Source: Oligoflexia bacterium (GTDB lineage Bacteria; Bdellovibrionota; Bacteriovoracia; Bacteriovoracales; Bacteriovoracaceae). Taken from it: a stretch of DNA of 64,000 bases. Position numbers and translations under genes: made by a program. The stretch is from contig JADFZW010000013.1 of NCBI GenBank assembly GCA_015232355.1, positions 79,137-143,136 on the forward strand. The letters run 5' to 3'. Shown in pieces: positions 36,184 through 44,545 of this stretch. The notes beneath the pieces were generated by a model. The model was not told the DNA's origin. It did not search any database and saw only the letters and a program-made list of their open reading frames with translations. The stretch's first letter is position 1, and every line of letters starts with the position of its first letter.

Positions 36184-36195
36184 GTGCCGGCCGAC
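36184..36195 (+). repeat. Island repeat copy 6
   Basis: Exact GTGCCGGCCGAC followed by seven T, between the patatin start and the end of the small membrane protein gene. On the minus strand it reads as an A-run, GTCGGCCGGCAC and CTTTC directly after the TAA of the small gene, so it could end that transcript. Confidence 0.75.
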
Positions 36196-36200
36196 TTTTT

Positions 36201-36425
36201 TTAACTGTTATTATTTTTATTATCACTGTCATCATTATTATTTTTAACTAGTTTTTGTAGAACTGATTTTTCATTACTACGATCTAATTTTTCTTGATCA
36301 TATTTTTTAAAAAATTTTTTTGCAGTAGATATTAAAGAATCCTCTTTAGATGCAAAATAACTAAAGATCACCAACACAATCACTAACAAAACTGCCAAGA
36401 TAATTAAAATAATTTTTATCAACAT
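36201..36425 (-). CDS. Small single-pass membrane protein
   Basis: About 74 residues: a strong N-terminal TM helix (MLIKIILIILAVLLVIVLVI) and a charged tail ending in Asn/Asp repeats. The ATG at 36425 is chosen because GAGGGGG lies 9 bases upstream; a GTG at 36443 would place that sequence inside the gene. It follows menE by 63 bases in the same direction and may be the last gene of the menaquinone operon. Function unknown. Confidence 0.6.
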   Translation of the reverse strand: MLIKIILIILAVLLVIVLVIFSYFASKEDSLISTAKKFFKKYDQEKLDRSNEKSVLQKLVKNNNDDSDNKNNNS

Positions 36426-36487
36426 TATATATTTCCCCCTCACCTTTTTTATAATTAATCTATTATTTTATTTATTTACTTACTTAC

Positions 36488-38182
36488 TTACTTAAAATCG
36501 TTAAAAAGTTTCATTGCATATTCTTTCAATGCTTTTCGATCGTATTTGATTTCCTTAAAGTTATTATTTTCCTCTAAAAAAATTATTCCCTTAGGAATCA
36601 TGTATGATGGAATTCTTTCTTTTAAAAAATTAATAACCTTCTTTATTGGAATCTTTTTTATACTTTCTATAAAGCACCAAGGAACCTCTCCAAACTCTTT
36701 ATGAGGGACCGACACTACAATCGCATCCGCAACCCAAGTTATTTCTTTAATATGATTTTCTATCTCCTGTGGATCTATCTTTTCCCCTCCCGATATAAAT
36801 ATGTTATCCTTTCTGCCAATTAAATGCAACTCTCCATTCTCATCAATGAATCCAAGATCACCACTAGCAAACCACTCTATCTCTTTTACATCTACATCTA
36901 TATCTAACAATGAAACCGGGGCCGTAACTTCTCCCTCTTCTGTTAGATATCCCTTAAATAATGTTTCACCTCTTAAGTATATTTCTTTATCCTCGTTAAC
37001 TTTTAGTTGACGAAAATCTAAAACTTTTCCTGCTGAAATTAAGCTGCTTGAATAGTGACCATTTGAGTGACAACTTGAGTGATTTAGTAAGAAATCATCT
37101 GCGGTCATACAACTTGTAGCGGTTACTTGCGAACACATCTCTGTTGAACCATAGGTTAAGCTCACAGGATAATTTTTTTCTTTTGCTAATTTTATTGGCC
37201 ATCCGGGAGTTGGTCCTCCTCCAATTATTATTGCCTTCATTTTGCTAAATTGATAACTTAAACGCTCTATTACTATCAAACGAATAAATTGAGTCGCTAC
37301 TAACGAAATAAAATCAGGAGAATGTTGGTGAATCGCATTCTCTAGATCTAATGTACTATTTGATGTTCTGGTAGGAATAATTAATTTGCATCCATTTAAT
37401 ATTGAACGAATAAAAATCATTAATCCACCAACATGATATAGCGGCAATGAAAGCAAGCAACTATCTCCTTTTTCCATTTTATAAAATCTAATCGTTCCGA
37501 TCGCACTCATTAACATGCTTTTAAATGTATGAACCACTGGTTTTCGGCCTTCACCACCTCTACTTCCACCTCCGCCGGAAAACATTACAAATGCCTCATT
37601 TTCAAGAGGGATATTCATCTCTTCTATTTCTATTTCTATTTCTATTTCTATTTCATTATTTACATTATTTACATTATTTAGTTTAGATGTTCGAAATCGA
37701 AACATTCCGGTACTGATAACCTTAACTCTTTTCGATAATTCTTCATTGCTATTGCTATTATTCAAATTAAATTCAGTATCTGAAATTAATAGCTCTATAG
37801 AATATTTTTTTAATACATCTATAACTTTTGATTTTGGATATGTTTTAGGAATAAAAAATGGTACAATATTTAATTTCCATAAAATTAAAATTGCATTCAG
37901 AGCTTCACAATTATTATCACTATAAATTCCACATAAATATCTTTTCGTTGTATCTGTCTTTGTTGGAATGATTTGTTTTTTATTAAGCTCATTTAAAATT
38001 TTTACTAACTCCGTACTCCACTTTGAAAATGATATTTCCATTTTATTATTATTGTTATTATTATTACCCTTATCCCCTCTAAGAATTGCAATATAATCAC
38101 CATTTAACTTAAAAAGCTTGCTCAAGTTAAAATAATTTTCATTTAAAACATCTTGGCCATAACTTTGGATGGCATTGCTCAT
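36488..38182 (-). CDS. menE: o-Succinylbenzoate--CoA ligase
   Basis: Adenylate-forming enzyme that activates o-succinylbenzoate to its CoA thioester in menaquinone synthesis. Visible are a Ser/Gly-rich ATP loop (FSGGGGSRGG), LTYGSTEM, the SGDLGFID motif and the hinge GRKDNIFISGGEKIDPQEIE. The 564 residues exceed typical MenE (about 450-490) because of low-complexity insertions: a Glu-Ile repeat near residue 180 coded by five hexamers, and Asn runs near the N-terminus. The ATP loop is also unusually Gly-rich. The gene follows menC by 12 bases. Confidence 0.88.
   Translation of the reverse strand: MSNAIQSYGQDVLNENYFNLSKLFKLNGDYIAILRGDKGNNNNNNNKMEISFSKWSTELVKILNELNKKQIIPTKTDTTKRYLCGIYSDNNCEALNAILILWKLNIVPFFIPKTYPKSKVIDVLKKYSIELLISDTEFNLNNSNSNEELSKRVKVISTGMFRFRTSKLNNVNNVNNEIEIEIEIEIEEMNIPLENEAFVMFSGGGGSRGGEGRKPVVHTFKSMLMSAIGTIRFYKMEKGDSCLLSLPLYHVGGLMIFIRSILNGCKLIIPTRTSNSTLDLENAIHQHSPDFISLVATQFIRLIVIERLSYQFSKMKAIIIGGGPTPGWPIKLAKEKNYPVSLTYGSTEMCSQVTATSCMTADDFLLNHSSCHSNGHYSSSLISAGKVLDFRQLKVNEDKEIYLRGETLFKGYLTEEGEVTAPVSLLDIDVDVKEIEWFASGDLGFIDENGELHLIGRKDNIFISGGEKIDPQEIENHIKEITWVADAIVVSVPHKEFGEVPWCFIESIKKIPIKKVINFLKERIPSYMIPKGIIFLEENNNFKEIKYDRKALKEYAMKLFNDFK
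37623..37652. repeat. Five tandem hexamers within menE
   Basis: TCTATT repeated five times on the plus strand codes the Glu-Ile run of MenE. Next to it, 37656-37680 holds 9-bp TTTACATTA repeats coding Asn-Asn-Val. Copy changes keep the frame. Confidence 0.85.
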
Positions 38183-38194
38183 ATTTATCGATCC

Positions 38195-39541
38195 TTAAAT
38201 ATTAATTCTGGTCAATTCCATTAACGATTTATCTATGCTTCTAAAACATAGGTCAAACAATAAACGCCCTCTTTCATATTTCATTTGCACAGCATGCGCA
38301 GACATTGGATCAGTATTACTTGCTACAAAATCAAATGTACCCAATCCTTGAGGAAATTTATCTATAAAACAAAAACAATTGCTATAAATTAATGAATACA
38401 CCATCAATGTTAGAGAAGAATCGTAAGTTGAACTTAAAACCGGTATTATTTTTTGATTGTGTTCCGGTATTTTCTCCTTATGCTGGCAATGGCACTTATC
38501 CCCATACATCTCTTTTACAAGTTTAAACATTGAAGACAAGGTAACCACAGTTGGTTTAAAGATAATTGCTCTAGCGTTGCTCGGCAAATCCTTCACTCTT
38601 AAATGTTCATTCTCATCTACAAAATCAAAGAGCAATTCATCCAATCCAAGCTTTATGCTATTTTTGTATTTGCTTATTTTGGGTATAAAATCAAAAGAAG
38701 TGGCATCTTCAAAATATTCAATTTTAATTTTCTCTCGTTCAATATATTTTATCAGATAATCTAAATCTTCAACCAAAAATCCCAAATTCAAATCTAAAAC
38801 AATTTTTATATTTGCATTCAAATCCTTATCAAAATATATTTTTTTGATAAAAGATAGTTGTTTTTCTAAAAGTGATCTTTTTGAATTTATCTTAACCTTC
38901 ATCGCCGGAATGTACATATCCTTTAATTCGTTTACAATTTTCTCATATGCTTTTTCATTCGCGGGTGGTTTCAAAATTAATTTAAATATTGGAACAGATG
39001 TTTTACGTTCGTACTCATCTTTTGATTTGCATTCTTGCAAATTTTGCAAATCTAAATATTTTTCAAATGCTGATTTAAGTTCAGCTGGATAGCGATTTAA
39101 ATACCAAAGTAGTAAAGCCTCTTCGAGGGCAAAGATCAAAGAAACTGGTAATTCTGATTCACTGTTTTCATCGTCGTTATCTTCATCACTATCATCTACA
39201 TCGTAATCATCATTACAATCATCATCATCGCTATTAAGCAATCCCAAAAAACGCTCCTGTAAATTAAAATTTTTGGGATCAATTTTTAATTCTCTAAAAT
39301 CCTCTTTCAACTCTTCTAGGGCCGACAAACAATCATCCAGCGTCTCTTGATGTACTCCAATTAACGGAGCACACTCTCCTACCCCAAAATAACCATCACT
39401 ATCTACAATTTTTATATAAATTCCCTCCCTAGTACTTACCTTCTTACCGGCAATTAGTACTTCCTGTTTTAAGGGGATAAGAAAATAATAAAATTGTAAA
39501 TCAAATTTAATCATTACGTTCATCTTACTCATCTTACTCAT
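38195..39541 (-). CDS. menC: o-Succinylbenzoate synthase
   Basis: Enolase-superfamily dehydratase of the menaquinone pathway. The lysine pair MKVKIN (about residue 212), metal ligands in VLDLNLGF (about 249), EYFED (about 275) and LGLDE (about 300), and the second lysine in FKPTVV (about 329) are in the expected order. At 448 residues it is longer than usual (about 320-370) owing to an acidic Asp/Glu run near residues 112-130 and a C-terminal region. The start ATG overlaps the menA stop by 4 bases (ATGA), which indicates coupling. Confidence 0.85.
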   Translation of the reverse strand: MSKMSKMNVMIKFDLQFYYFLIPLKQEVLIAGKKVSTREGIYIKIVDSDGYFGVGECAPLIGVHQETLDDCLSALEELKEDFRELKIDPKNFNLQERFLGLLNSDDDDCNDDYDVDDSDEDNDDENSESELPVSLIFALEEALLLWYLNRYPAELKSAFEKYLDLQNLQECKSKDEYERKTSVPIFKLILKPPANEKAYEKIVNELKDMYIPAMKVKINSKRSLLEKQLSFIKKIYFDKDLNANIKIVLDLNLGFLVEDLDYLIKYIEREKIKIEYFEDATSFDFIPKISKYKNSIKLGLDELLFDFVDENEHLRVKDLPSNARAIIFKPTVVTLSSMFKLVKEMYGDKCHCQHKEKIPEHNQKIIPVLSSTYDSSLTLMVYSLIYSNCFCFIDKFPQGLGTFDFVASNTDPMSAHAVQMKYERGRLLFDLCFRSIDKSLMELTRINI

Positions 39542-40452
39542 ATAATTATAATACCTATTGAAAAAAGAATCGAATAATATAGGAGATATTTCCCTGTCTG
39601 CGCCAAATAATAGTTAAACTTTCTATCCAATGGATCAATCAAAATTCCTCTCCAAACTCTAAAAAAAGAAGGCCAAAACACAAGAATCAATAAACATAAA
39701 ATAAAAATATTATTTTTAAACATAAAATAGTTAATAAAATAGTTAATAAAAATGATAATCGATATGATCACAAAAAATATTGGTAATATCCTTCCTCCCC
39801 TCTCTCCTAACAAAACTGCTAAAGTCTTTTTCCCTCTCTTTGAATCTGATTCGAAATCTCTAATATTGTTTATGGCCATAATAGCGGAAGAGATCGCTCC
39901 CACTCCTAGTCCAACAAAAATTATAAATGGATCAAATTTCAAAGTTATCAAAAAGTATGTTCCACAAATTGCTACAGGTCCAAAAAAAATAAGTGCTAAC
40001 AATTCTCCAAGTCCTATATGAGAGAGAGGTATCGGTCCAGCAGTATAACTCCAAGCAAATATTATCGATAAAATACCTACTATAAGAATCGGCACTCCTC
40101 CTCTCATTACTAAGATCACTCCAAGACAAAGCGATAATAAAATGGTGAAAAGAAATCCTCTTTTTACATTTTCTGCTGAAATCAATCCACTTTGAGTTAC
40201 ACGTTTAGGACCTAATCGATCTTCACCATCAATTCCACTCTTACAATCGTAGTAATCATTTATTAGATTAGTAGTTATTTGTAAGAGTAAAGCGGTAATA
40301 GCGGTTATTGTAATTATCGCAATAACTCTCAAATCAATAGCAAGAGAATTGGAAAAATTTAGTTCTTTTATTCCTAAAGCAGATCCTAACATCACTGGTG
40401 CAATCGCTGCTGGTAGTGTTTTTGGTCTTATTGCTTCTATCCAATATTTCAT
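39538..40452 (-). CDS. menA: 1,4-Dihydroxy-2-naphthoate polyprenyltransferase
   Basis: UbiA-family membrane prenyltransferase that attaches the isoprenoid tail in menaquinone synthesis. The first aspartate motif NDYYDCKSGID and the second NNIRDFESD are intact, with TM helices throughout; 304 residues is the usual size. The segment LGPKRVTQSGLIS after the first motif is typical of MenA. It lies 24 bases after menB and overlaps menC. Confidence 0.92.
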   Translation of the reverse strand: MKYWIEAIRPKTLPAAIAPVMLGSALGIKELNFSNSLAIDLRVIAIITITAITALLLQITTNLINDYYDCKSGIDGEDRLGPKRVTQSGLISAENVKRGFLFTILLSLCLGVILVMRGGVPILIVGILSIIFAWSYTAGPIPLSHIGLGELLALIFFGPVAICGTYFLITLKFDPFIIFVGLGVGAISSAIMAINNIRDFESDSKRGKKTLAVLLGERGGRILPIFFVIISIIIFINYFINYFMFKNNIFILCLLILVFWPSFFRVWRGILIDPLDRKFNYYLAQTGKYLLYYSILFSIGIIII

Positions 40453-40475
40453 CTTACTTCTTCTTATTCTTATTC

Positions 40476-41330
40476 TTACGGACGTTTTTTGAATTTATTA
40501 AAATTAGGTTTGCGTTTTTCTAAGTAAGCACGATGTCCCTCTTGTCCCTCTTCACTCATATAGTAAAGCATTGTTGCATTTCCTGCCAACTCCTGTAAAC
40601 CCATTTGTCCATCACAATCAGCGTTCAGTGCTGCTTTTAAACATCTAAGGGCCATGGGAGATTTTTGTAAAATTTCTAGTGACCACTCTACCGTTTCCTT
40701 TTCTAAGTTCTCTAAAGGAACAACTTTATTTATTAGACCCATTCGTAGTGCTTCATCTGCTTTATATTGCTTACATAAAAACCAAATCTCACGAGCACGC
40801 TTTTGTCCTACAATACGGGCCAGATAGCTAGCACCAAGACCACCATCAAATGATCCAACCTTAGGTCCTGTCTGACCAAAAATTGCATTTTCAGCAGCAA
40901 TAGTTAGATCGCACACTAAATGCAAGACGTGTCCACCACCAATTGCATATCCTGCAACCATCGCAATAACCGGTTTAGGCATTGTTCTTATTTGTCTCTG
41001 AAGATCAAGTACATTTAAGCGGGCCACTCCCTTCTCATCAATATAACCATCTTCTCCTCGAATACGTTGATCTCCTCCCGAACAAAAAGCTTTCTCTCCC
41101 TCACCAGTAAGAATTATCACTCCGATCTCATCATCATTTCTAGCATCATCAAATGCTACAATCATCTCTTTAACTGTTTGAGGTCTAAAGGCATTATGTA
41201 CCTCTGGTCGATTGATAGTAATTTTTGCTATTCCTTGTTTGCATTTATGATATTTGATATCTCTAAAATTAATATTAGAACAAGAACACTCGCATGCTTC
41301 CCATAAAATATTATTCATATTATTATTCAT
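40476..41330 (-). CDS. menB: 1,4-Dihydroxy-2-naphthoyl-CoA synthase
   Basis: Crotonase-fold enzyme that closes the naphthoate ring. Family marks include [14 protein letters not shown], the oxyanion loop FCSGGDQ, the long [10 protein letters not shown] insertion, AGYAIGGGH and [10 protein letters not shown]. At 284 residues the size is normal. The start has AGGAG 6 bases upstream. The N-terminal MNNNMNN is repetitive and a second ATG follows 12 bases later. Confidence 0.94.
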   Translation of the reverse strand: MNNNMNNILWEACECSCSNINFRDIKYHKCKQGIAKITINRPEVHNAFRPQTVKEMIVAFDDARNDDEIGVIILTGEGEKAFCSGGDQRIRGEDGYIDEKGVARLNVLDLQRQIRTMPKPVIAMVAGYAIGGGHVLHLVCDLTIAAENAIFGQTGPKVGSFDGGLGASYLARIVGQKRAREIWFLCKQYKADEALRMGLINKVVPLENLEKETVEWSLEILQKSPMALRCLKAALNADCDGQMGLQELAGNATMLYYMSEEGQEGHRAYLEKRKPNFNKFKKRP

Positions 41331-41339
41331 ATTATTCTC

Positions 41340-42284
41340 CTAAGCTAAAAATTTTTTAATCTCTTTTGCAATATCTTCACCTTCATCCTCTAACAAGTAG
41401 TGACCGGCATTCTTGTACGTTTTAATCTTTGCATCTGGATAGATCTCTTGCCAACGTTTTAAAAATTTCAAATTAAAGCAAAAATCTCTCTCACCCCATA
41501 AAATCAACTTTGGAATTTTTCTTAGCTCTGGCGATGATATCAAACGCTCCTCTATCTCTTTCAATTCAGCATAGCTATGATGGAATCTATGCAAAGGAAT
41601 ATCTTTCACAAAAGCATCGATAGCAATTCTGTTATCATAATTATTGTATGGATATAGATATAATTTTTTTATCTCTTCTAAAATAGGAATTTTTGTTGTC
41701 ATCACTGTCGCTGCCAATGCAAACAAATTAAAACGTCTGCTAAGAAATTTTCCTAACCAAGGAAATTTTAACAGGGCGATTCTATATGGAATGTCTTTAG
41801 AGGTGAAAGCAGCAGTATTCATAATAACAATTTTTTCAATCTTCTTTTTGTCTGCTTCACTCATCTCTGTTGCTAGGCCCATTCCTATGGCCCCACCCCA
41901 ATCGTGCATCACTAAAGTTAGTGGTGAAAGCAATTTTAGATTTAGATGTTCAAATAAAAGTAATCTCAAATTTTCGATGTGATTTTTTAAAGTGTATTGA
42001 GAATAATCATTTGGTTTATCTGAAAATCCCATTCCTAAGTGATCTGGTACTACTATTCTGTAGTTTGAATTTAGTGCCAATATTAAATTACGATAAAAAA
42101 AAGACCATGTCGGATTGCCATGTAACATGATCACTGTTTTTTGAGCACAATCTTTTTTATTGTTACTGTTAATATCCAAATAATGAATCTTATATTTTTT
42201 TATCGGATGAACAAAATAATTTGATTTAAAAGGATAATGCTTATTTAAAAGATCTTTCATCTTATCTTTCATCTTATCTCTCAT
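41340..42284 (-). CDS. Alpha/beta hydrolase, haloalkane-dehalogenase-like
   Basis: An alpha/beta-hydrolase whose nucleophile elbow is HDWGGAIG, so the nucleophile is Asp as in haloalkane dehalogenases and OleB, not Ser as in MenH. HGNPTWSFFYR supplies the oxyanion and halide-type Trp, and the closing His lies in GHYLLEDEG. It is first in the men operon, 10 bases before menB, yet the Asp argues against a MenH role. The start is uncertain: an ATG at 42383 would add 33 atypical residues and overlap pgpA, whereas homology-like sequence begins near YPFKSNYF. I chose the ATG at 42284. Confidence 0.75.
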   Translation of the reverse strand: MRDKMKDKMKDLLNKHYPFKSNYFVHPIKKYKIHYLDINSNNKKDCAQKTVIMLHGNPTWSFFYRNLILALNSNYRIVVPDHLGMGFSDKPNDYSQYTLKNHIENLRLLLFEHLNLKLLSPLTLVMHDWGGAIGMGLATEMSEADKKKIEKIVIMNTAAFTSKDIPYRIALLKFPWLGKFLSRRFNLFALAATVMTTKIPILEEIKKLYLYPYNNYDNRIAIDAFVKDIPLHRFHHSYAELKEIEERLISSPELRKIPKLILWGERDFCFNLKFLKRWQEIYPDAKIKTYKNAGHYLLEDEGEDIAKEIKKFLA

Positions 42285-42362
42285 CTCTCTTGTCTTTAAT
42301 ATATTATTATTATGTTTATTACTACACTTGTCTCTTACCAGAAAGTATTCTAAATTTATAAC

Positions 42363-42929
42363 ATGCAAATTCAACAAAAACACAAATCATCAAACACTTT
42401 TATATTTTTGAATAAAGTTATTGCTACCTTTTTCGGAGTAGGTTTTGCGCCCTGGGCCCCAGGCACATTCGGCTCAATGTGTGCTATTCCAATATTTCTA
42501 TTATGTTTTATGCTTATATCTTCTCCTAATGTCTATTGGATATTGACCGCAATAATAATTTTTCTTTTCATTATCGGGATTATCTCATCTCACATTTACG
42601 AAAAATTTTCAAACAAGCACGATCCAAGAGAAGTGGTAATTGACGAGGTAATAGGGCAATTAATTACTTTAACTGGAATCCAGTTTATTACATCTTCAGC
42701 TAATATTTTAAACTTAAACTTAAACTTAAATACTACACATCTCATCATCATCTCTTTTATTCTTTTCCGCTTCTTTGATATTGTCAAACCATGGCCTATC
42801 AGCGTCGTTAATGATCATCTTCAAGGTGGAATCGGCATAGTGTTGGACGATGTCCTGGCCGCATTCTTCTCAATCGCTTTGTTTGTTGCAATAAATATAT
42901 TTATTGCTAATACGAAAATTATTAACTAA
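42363..42929 (+). CDS. pgpA: Phosphatidylglycerophosphatase A
   Basis: Membrane phosphatase that removes phosphate from phosphatidylglycerophosphate. The family motifs GFAPWAPGTFGS, the acidic VIDEVIGQ, FRFFDIVKPWPI and the closing GIVLDDVLAA are intact across 188 residues. It is divergent from the hydrolase gene and may share its promoter region. A short AACTTA hexamer repeat (42711-42728) codes an Asn-Leu run in the loop between helices. Confidence 0.92.
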   Translation: MQIQQKHKSSNTFIFLNKVIATFFGVGFAPWAPGTFGSMCAIPIFLLCFMLISSPNVYWILTAIIIFLFIIGIISSHIYEKFSNKHDPREVVIDEVIGQLITLTGIQFITSSANILNLNLNLNTTHLIIISFILFRFFDIVKPWPISVVNDHLQGGIGIVLDDVLAAFFSIALFVAINIFIANTKIIN

Positions 42930-42963
42930 AAATTAAAAATTAAAAATTAAAAACGAGGTACAA

Positions 42964-43524
42964 ATGAACAACATTAAAAAAAATAGTTTCCTTCTAACAA
43001 TATTCTCTCTTATTTCTATTACATTTATTCTCTCTGCTAACGTTGCTAACGCTGCTGAATTAAAAATCGGTGAGATTCCTAAAGAAGTTAAACTTGATGG
43101 TGATCTAGGAGGTAGAGTTGATGGTAATCCTTTCTCAACAGCAGAACTCAAAGGTAAAGTCTATACCGTTATGTATGTTGATCCAGATGAAAAAGATATT
43201 AATCCACACGTTGAGGCAGCACTAAAAGCTGAAGATTTTCCAAAAGACAAGTATGGTTCAGTGGCCATAATCAACATGGCGGCCACATGGAAACCAAATG
43301 TCTTCATTGAATCTGCTTTAAAAGAAAAACAACAAAAGTATCCAAACACAACTTACGTACGTGACATTAAAAAAACTTTTGTAAAAGAATGGGAACTAGC
43401 AGATGATAATTATGATATCTTAACCTTCAACAAGGAAGGAAAGCTTCTCTTTGCAAAGAATGGAAAATTTAGTGATGAAGATGTAAGCAAATTAATTGCA
43501 ACTATTAAAGAAGCTTTAAAGTAA
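42964..43524 (+). CDS. YtfJ-family exported thioredoxin-like protein
   Basis: A 186-residue protein with signal peptide (about 1-31, ending ANA) followed by a YtfJ-like domain (TIGR01626 type): GEIPKEVKLDGD near the start, KVYTVMYVDPDEKDIN, then VAIINMAATWKPN. The domain resembles thioredoxin folds but lacks a CxxC pair. YtfJ function is not established. GAGG precedes the ATG, after three AAATTAA-type repeats. It lies between pgpA and mutM on the same strand. Confidence 0.78.
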   Translation: MNNIKKNSFLLTIFSLISITFILSANVANAAELKIGEIPKEVKLDGDLGGRVDGNPFSTAELKGKVYTVMYVDPDEKDINPHVEAALKAEDFPKDKYGSVAIINMAATWKPNVFIESALKEKQQKYPNTTYVRDIKKTFVKEWELADDNYDILTFNKEGKLLFAKNGKFSDEDVSKLIATIKEALK

Positions 43525-43542
43525 TCTTTTTTTAAATAAAAT

Positions 43543-44421
43543 ATGCCTCCAGAGTTGGCCGAAGTAGAAACAATCAGGTCTCAGTTAAATAAAGCTCTCC
43601 CTCTCAAAGTGAAAGATGTCTTTTTATCTAATCATGCAGGTGGTTTCGTAAAAAAAGCACTCGGATGTAATATTGTTACCAACATTGCCAACATTACCAA
43701 CATTACCAATATTATTGGATCAACCATTACCAAAATTGATCGTCACGGAAAATATCTCATCTTTAAATTTAATAACGATGATAACGTTGCTCTTCTTTCT
43801 CATCTAGGGATGTCCGGTCACTGGCAGATTAATAATAATAAAAATAATAATAATTCACTACTACTACCGACAAAGCACATCCATCTCTCCCTTAAAGGAT
43901 CAAAAGTTTCATTTGATTATATCGATCCTAGAAGATTTGGAATGTTTGCATTGATGGATAAAAATACTTTAAATGACAAATTATCATTGCTTGGACCAGA
44001 TCTAACTTCTAAAAAATTAAATAATCATCATATCAAACAAGCACTCGAACGCTACCCCAATCGCTCTCTTAAAAAATTATTACTCGATCAATCACTATTT
44101 GCAGGAATGGGAAACTATCTGGCCAATGAGGTTTGCGCTCATTCAAAAATACTTCCAATGAGAATAGCTAAAGATGTTTCTAAAATAGAGATTTCTAAAA
44201 TTAACTACTCAATAAAAAAAGTAGTCTCTCTCGCACTTAAGAGCAAGGGAACCACACTAAGCAAAGGTGGATACAAAAATGCTGATGGTGAATACGGAAC
44301 AGGAATTAGCAATTTGGTAGTCTTTTATCAAAAAATTTGTGGAATGTGTGGAAAGTGCGAAGTGATTAAAGATTATATGGATGGACGTGGAACATATTAC
44401 TGTCCAAAATGTCAGCAGTAA
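43543..44421 (+). CDS. mutM: Formamidopyrimidine-DNA glycosylase with unusual N-terminus
   Basis: Base-excision repair glycosylase/AP-lyase for oxidised purines. Family marks: LLSHLGMSGHW, DPRRFGMF, the helix-two-turn-helix GMGNYLANEVCAHSKILP, and a C-terminal zinc finger with cysteine pairs near CGMCGKC and CPKC. The N-terminus reads M-P-P-E-L-A-E-V-E instead of the usual M-P-E-L-P-E-V-E, which puts an extra proline before the catalytic Glu. The Asn-Ile-Thr run near residue 50 is coded by four 9-bp repeats (43678-43713). It follows the YtfJ gene by 18 bases. Confidence 0.9.
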   Translation: MPPELAEVETIRSQLNKALPLKVKDVFLSNHAGGFVKKALGCNIVTNIANITNITNIIGSTITKIDRHGKYLIFKFNNDDNVALLSHLGMSGHWQINNNKNNNNSLLLPTKHIHLSLKGSKVSFDYIDPRRFGMFALMDKNTLNDKLSLLGPDLTSKKLNNHHIKQALERYPNRSLKKLLLDQSLFAGMGNYLANEVCAHSKILPMRIAKDVSKIEISKINYSIKKVVSLALKSKGTTLSKGGYKNADGEYGTGISNLVVFYQKICGMCGKCEVIKDYMDGRGTYYCPKCQQ

Positions 44422-44465
44422 TATTTAAAAAATATCTATTCATATACCAAATTTTAGTTTTATAT

Positions 44466-44506
44466 TTTTAGCTTATAGTCAATAATTATCTTATTATAAG
44501 CTAAAA
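44466..44506. terminator. Possible bidirectional terminator between mutM and an outer-membrane protein gene
   Basis: Perfect 12-bp arms TTTTAGCTTATA and TATAAGCTAAAA flank a 17-base spacer in a convergent gap, and a third TTAGCTTATA lies at 44522-44531. The stem is AT-rich, so termination strength is doubtful. Confidence 0.4.
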
Positions 44507-44545
44507 TATTATGTAAAGAAATTAGCTTATAATCGCAAGAGAAAA

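Noticed and set aside
27225..36195. Integron attC sites as an explanation for the 12-mer array
   Set aside because: The repeats lack the GTTRRRY/RYYYAAC core sites of attC and no tyrosine integrase gene is present in the window.
41340..42284. Assignment of the hydrolase as MenH
   Set aside because: The nucleophile position is Asp (HDWGG), while MenH uses Ser, so operon position alone is not enough.
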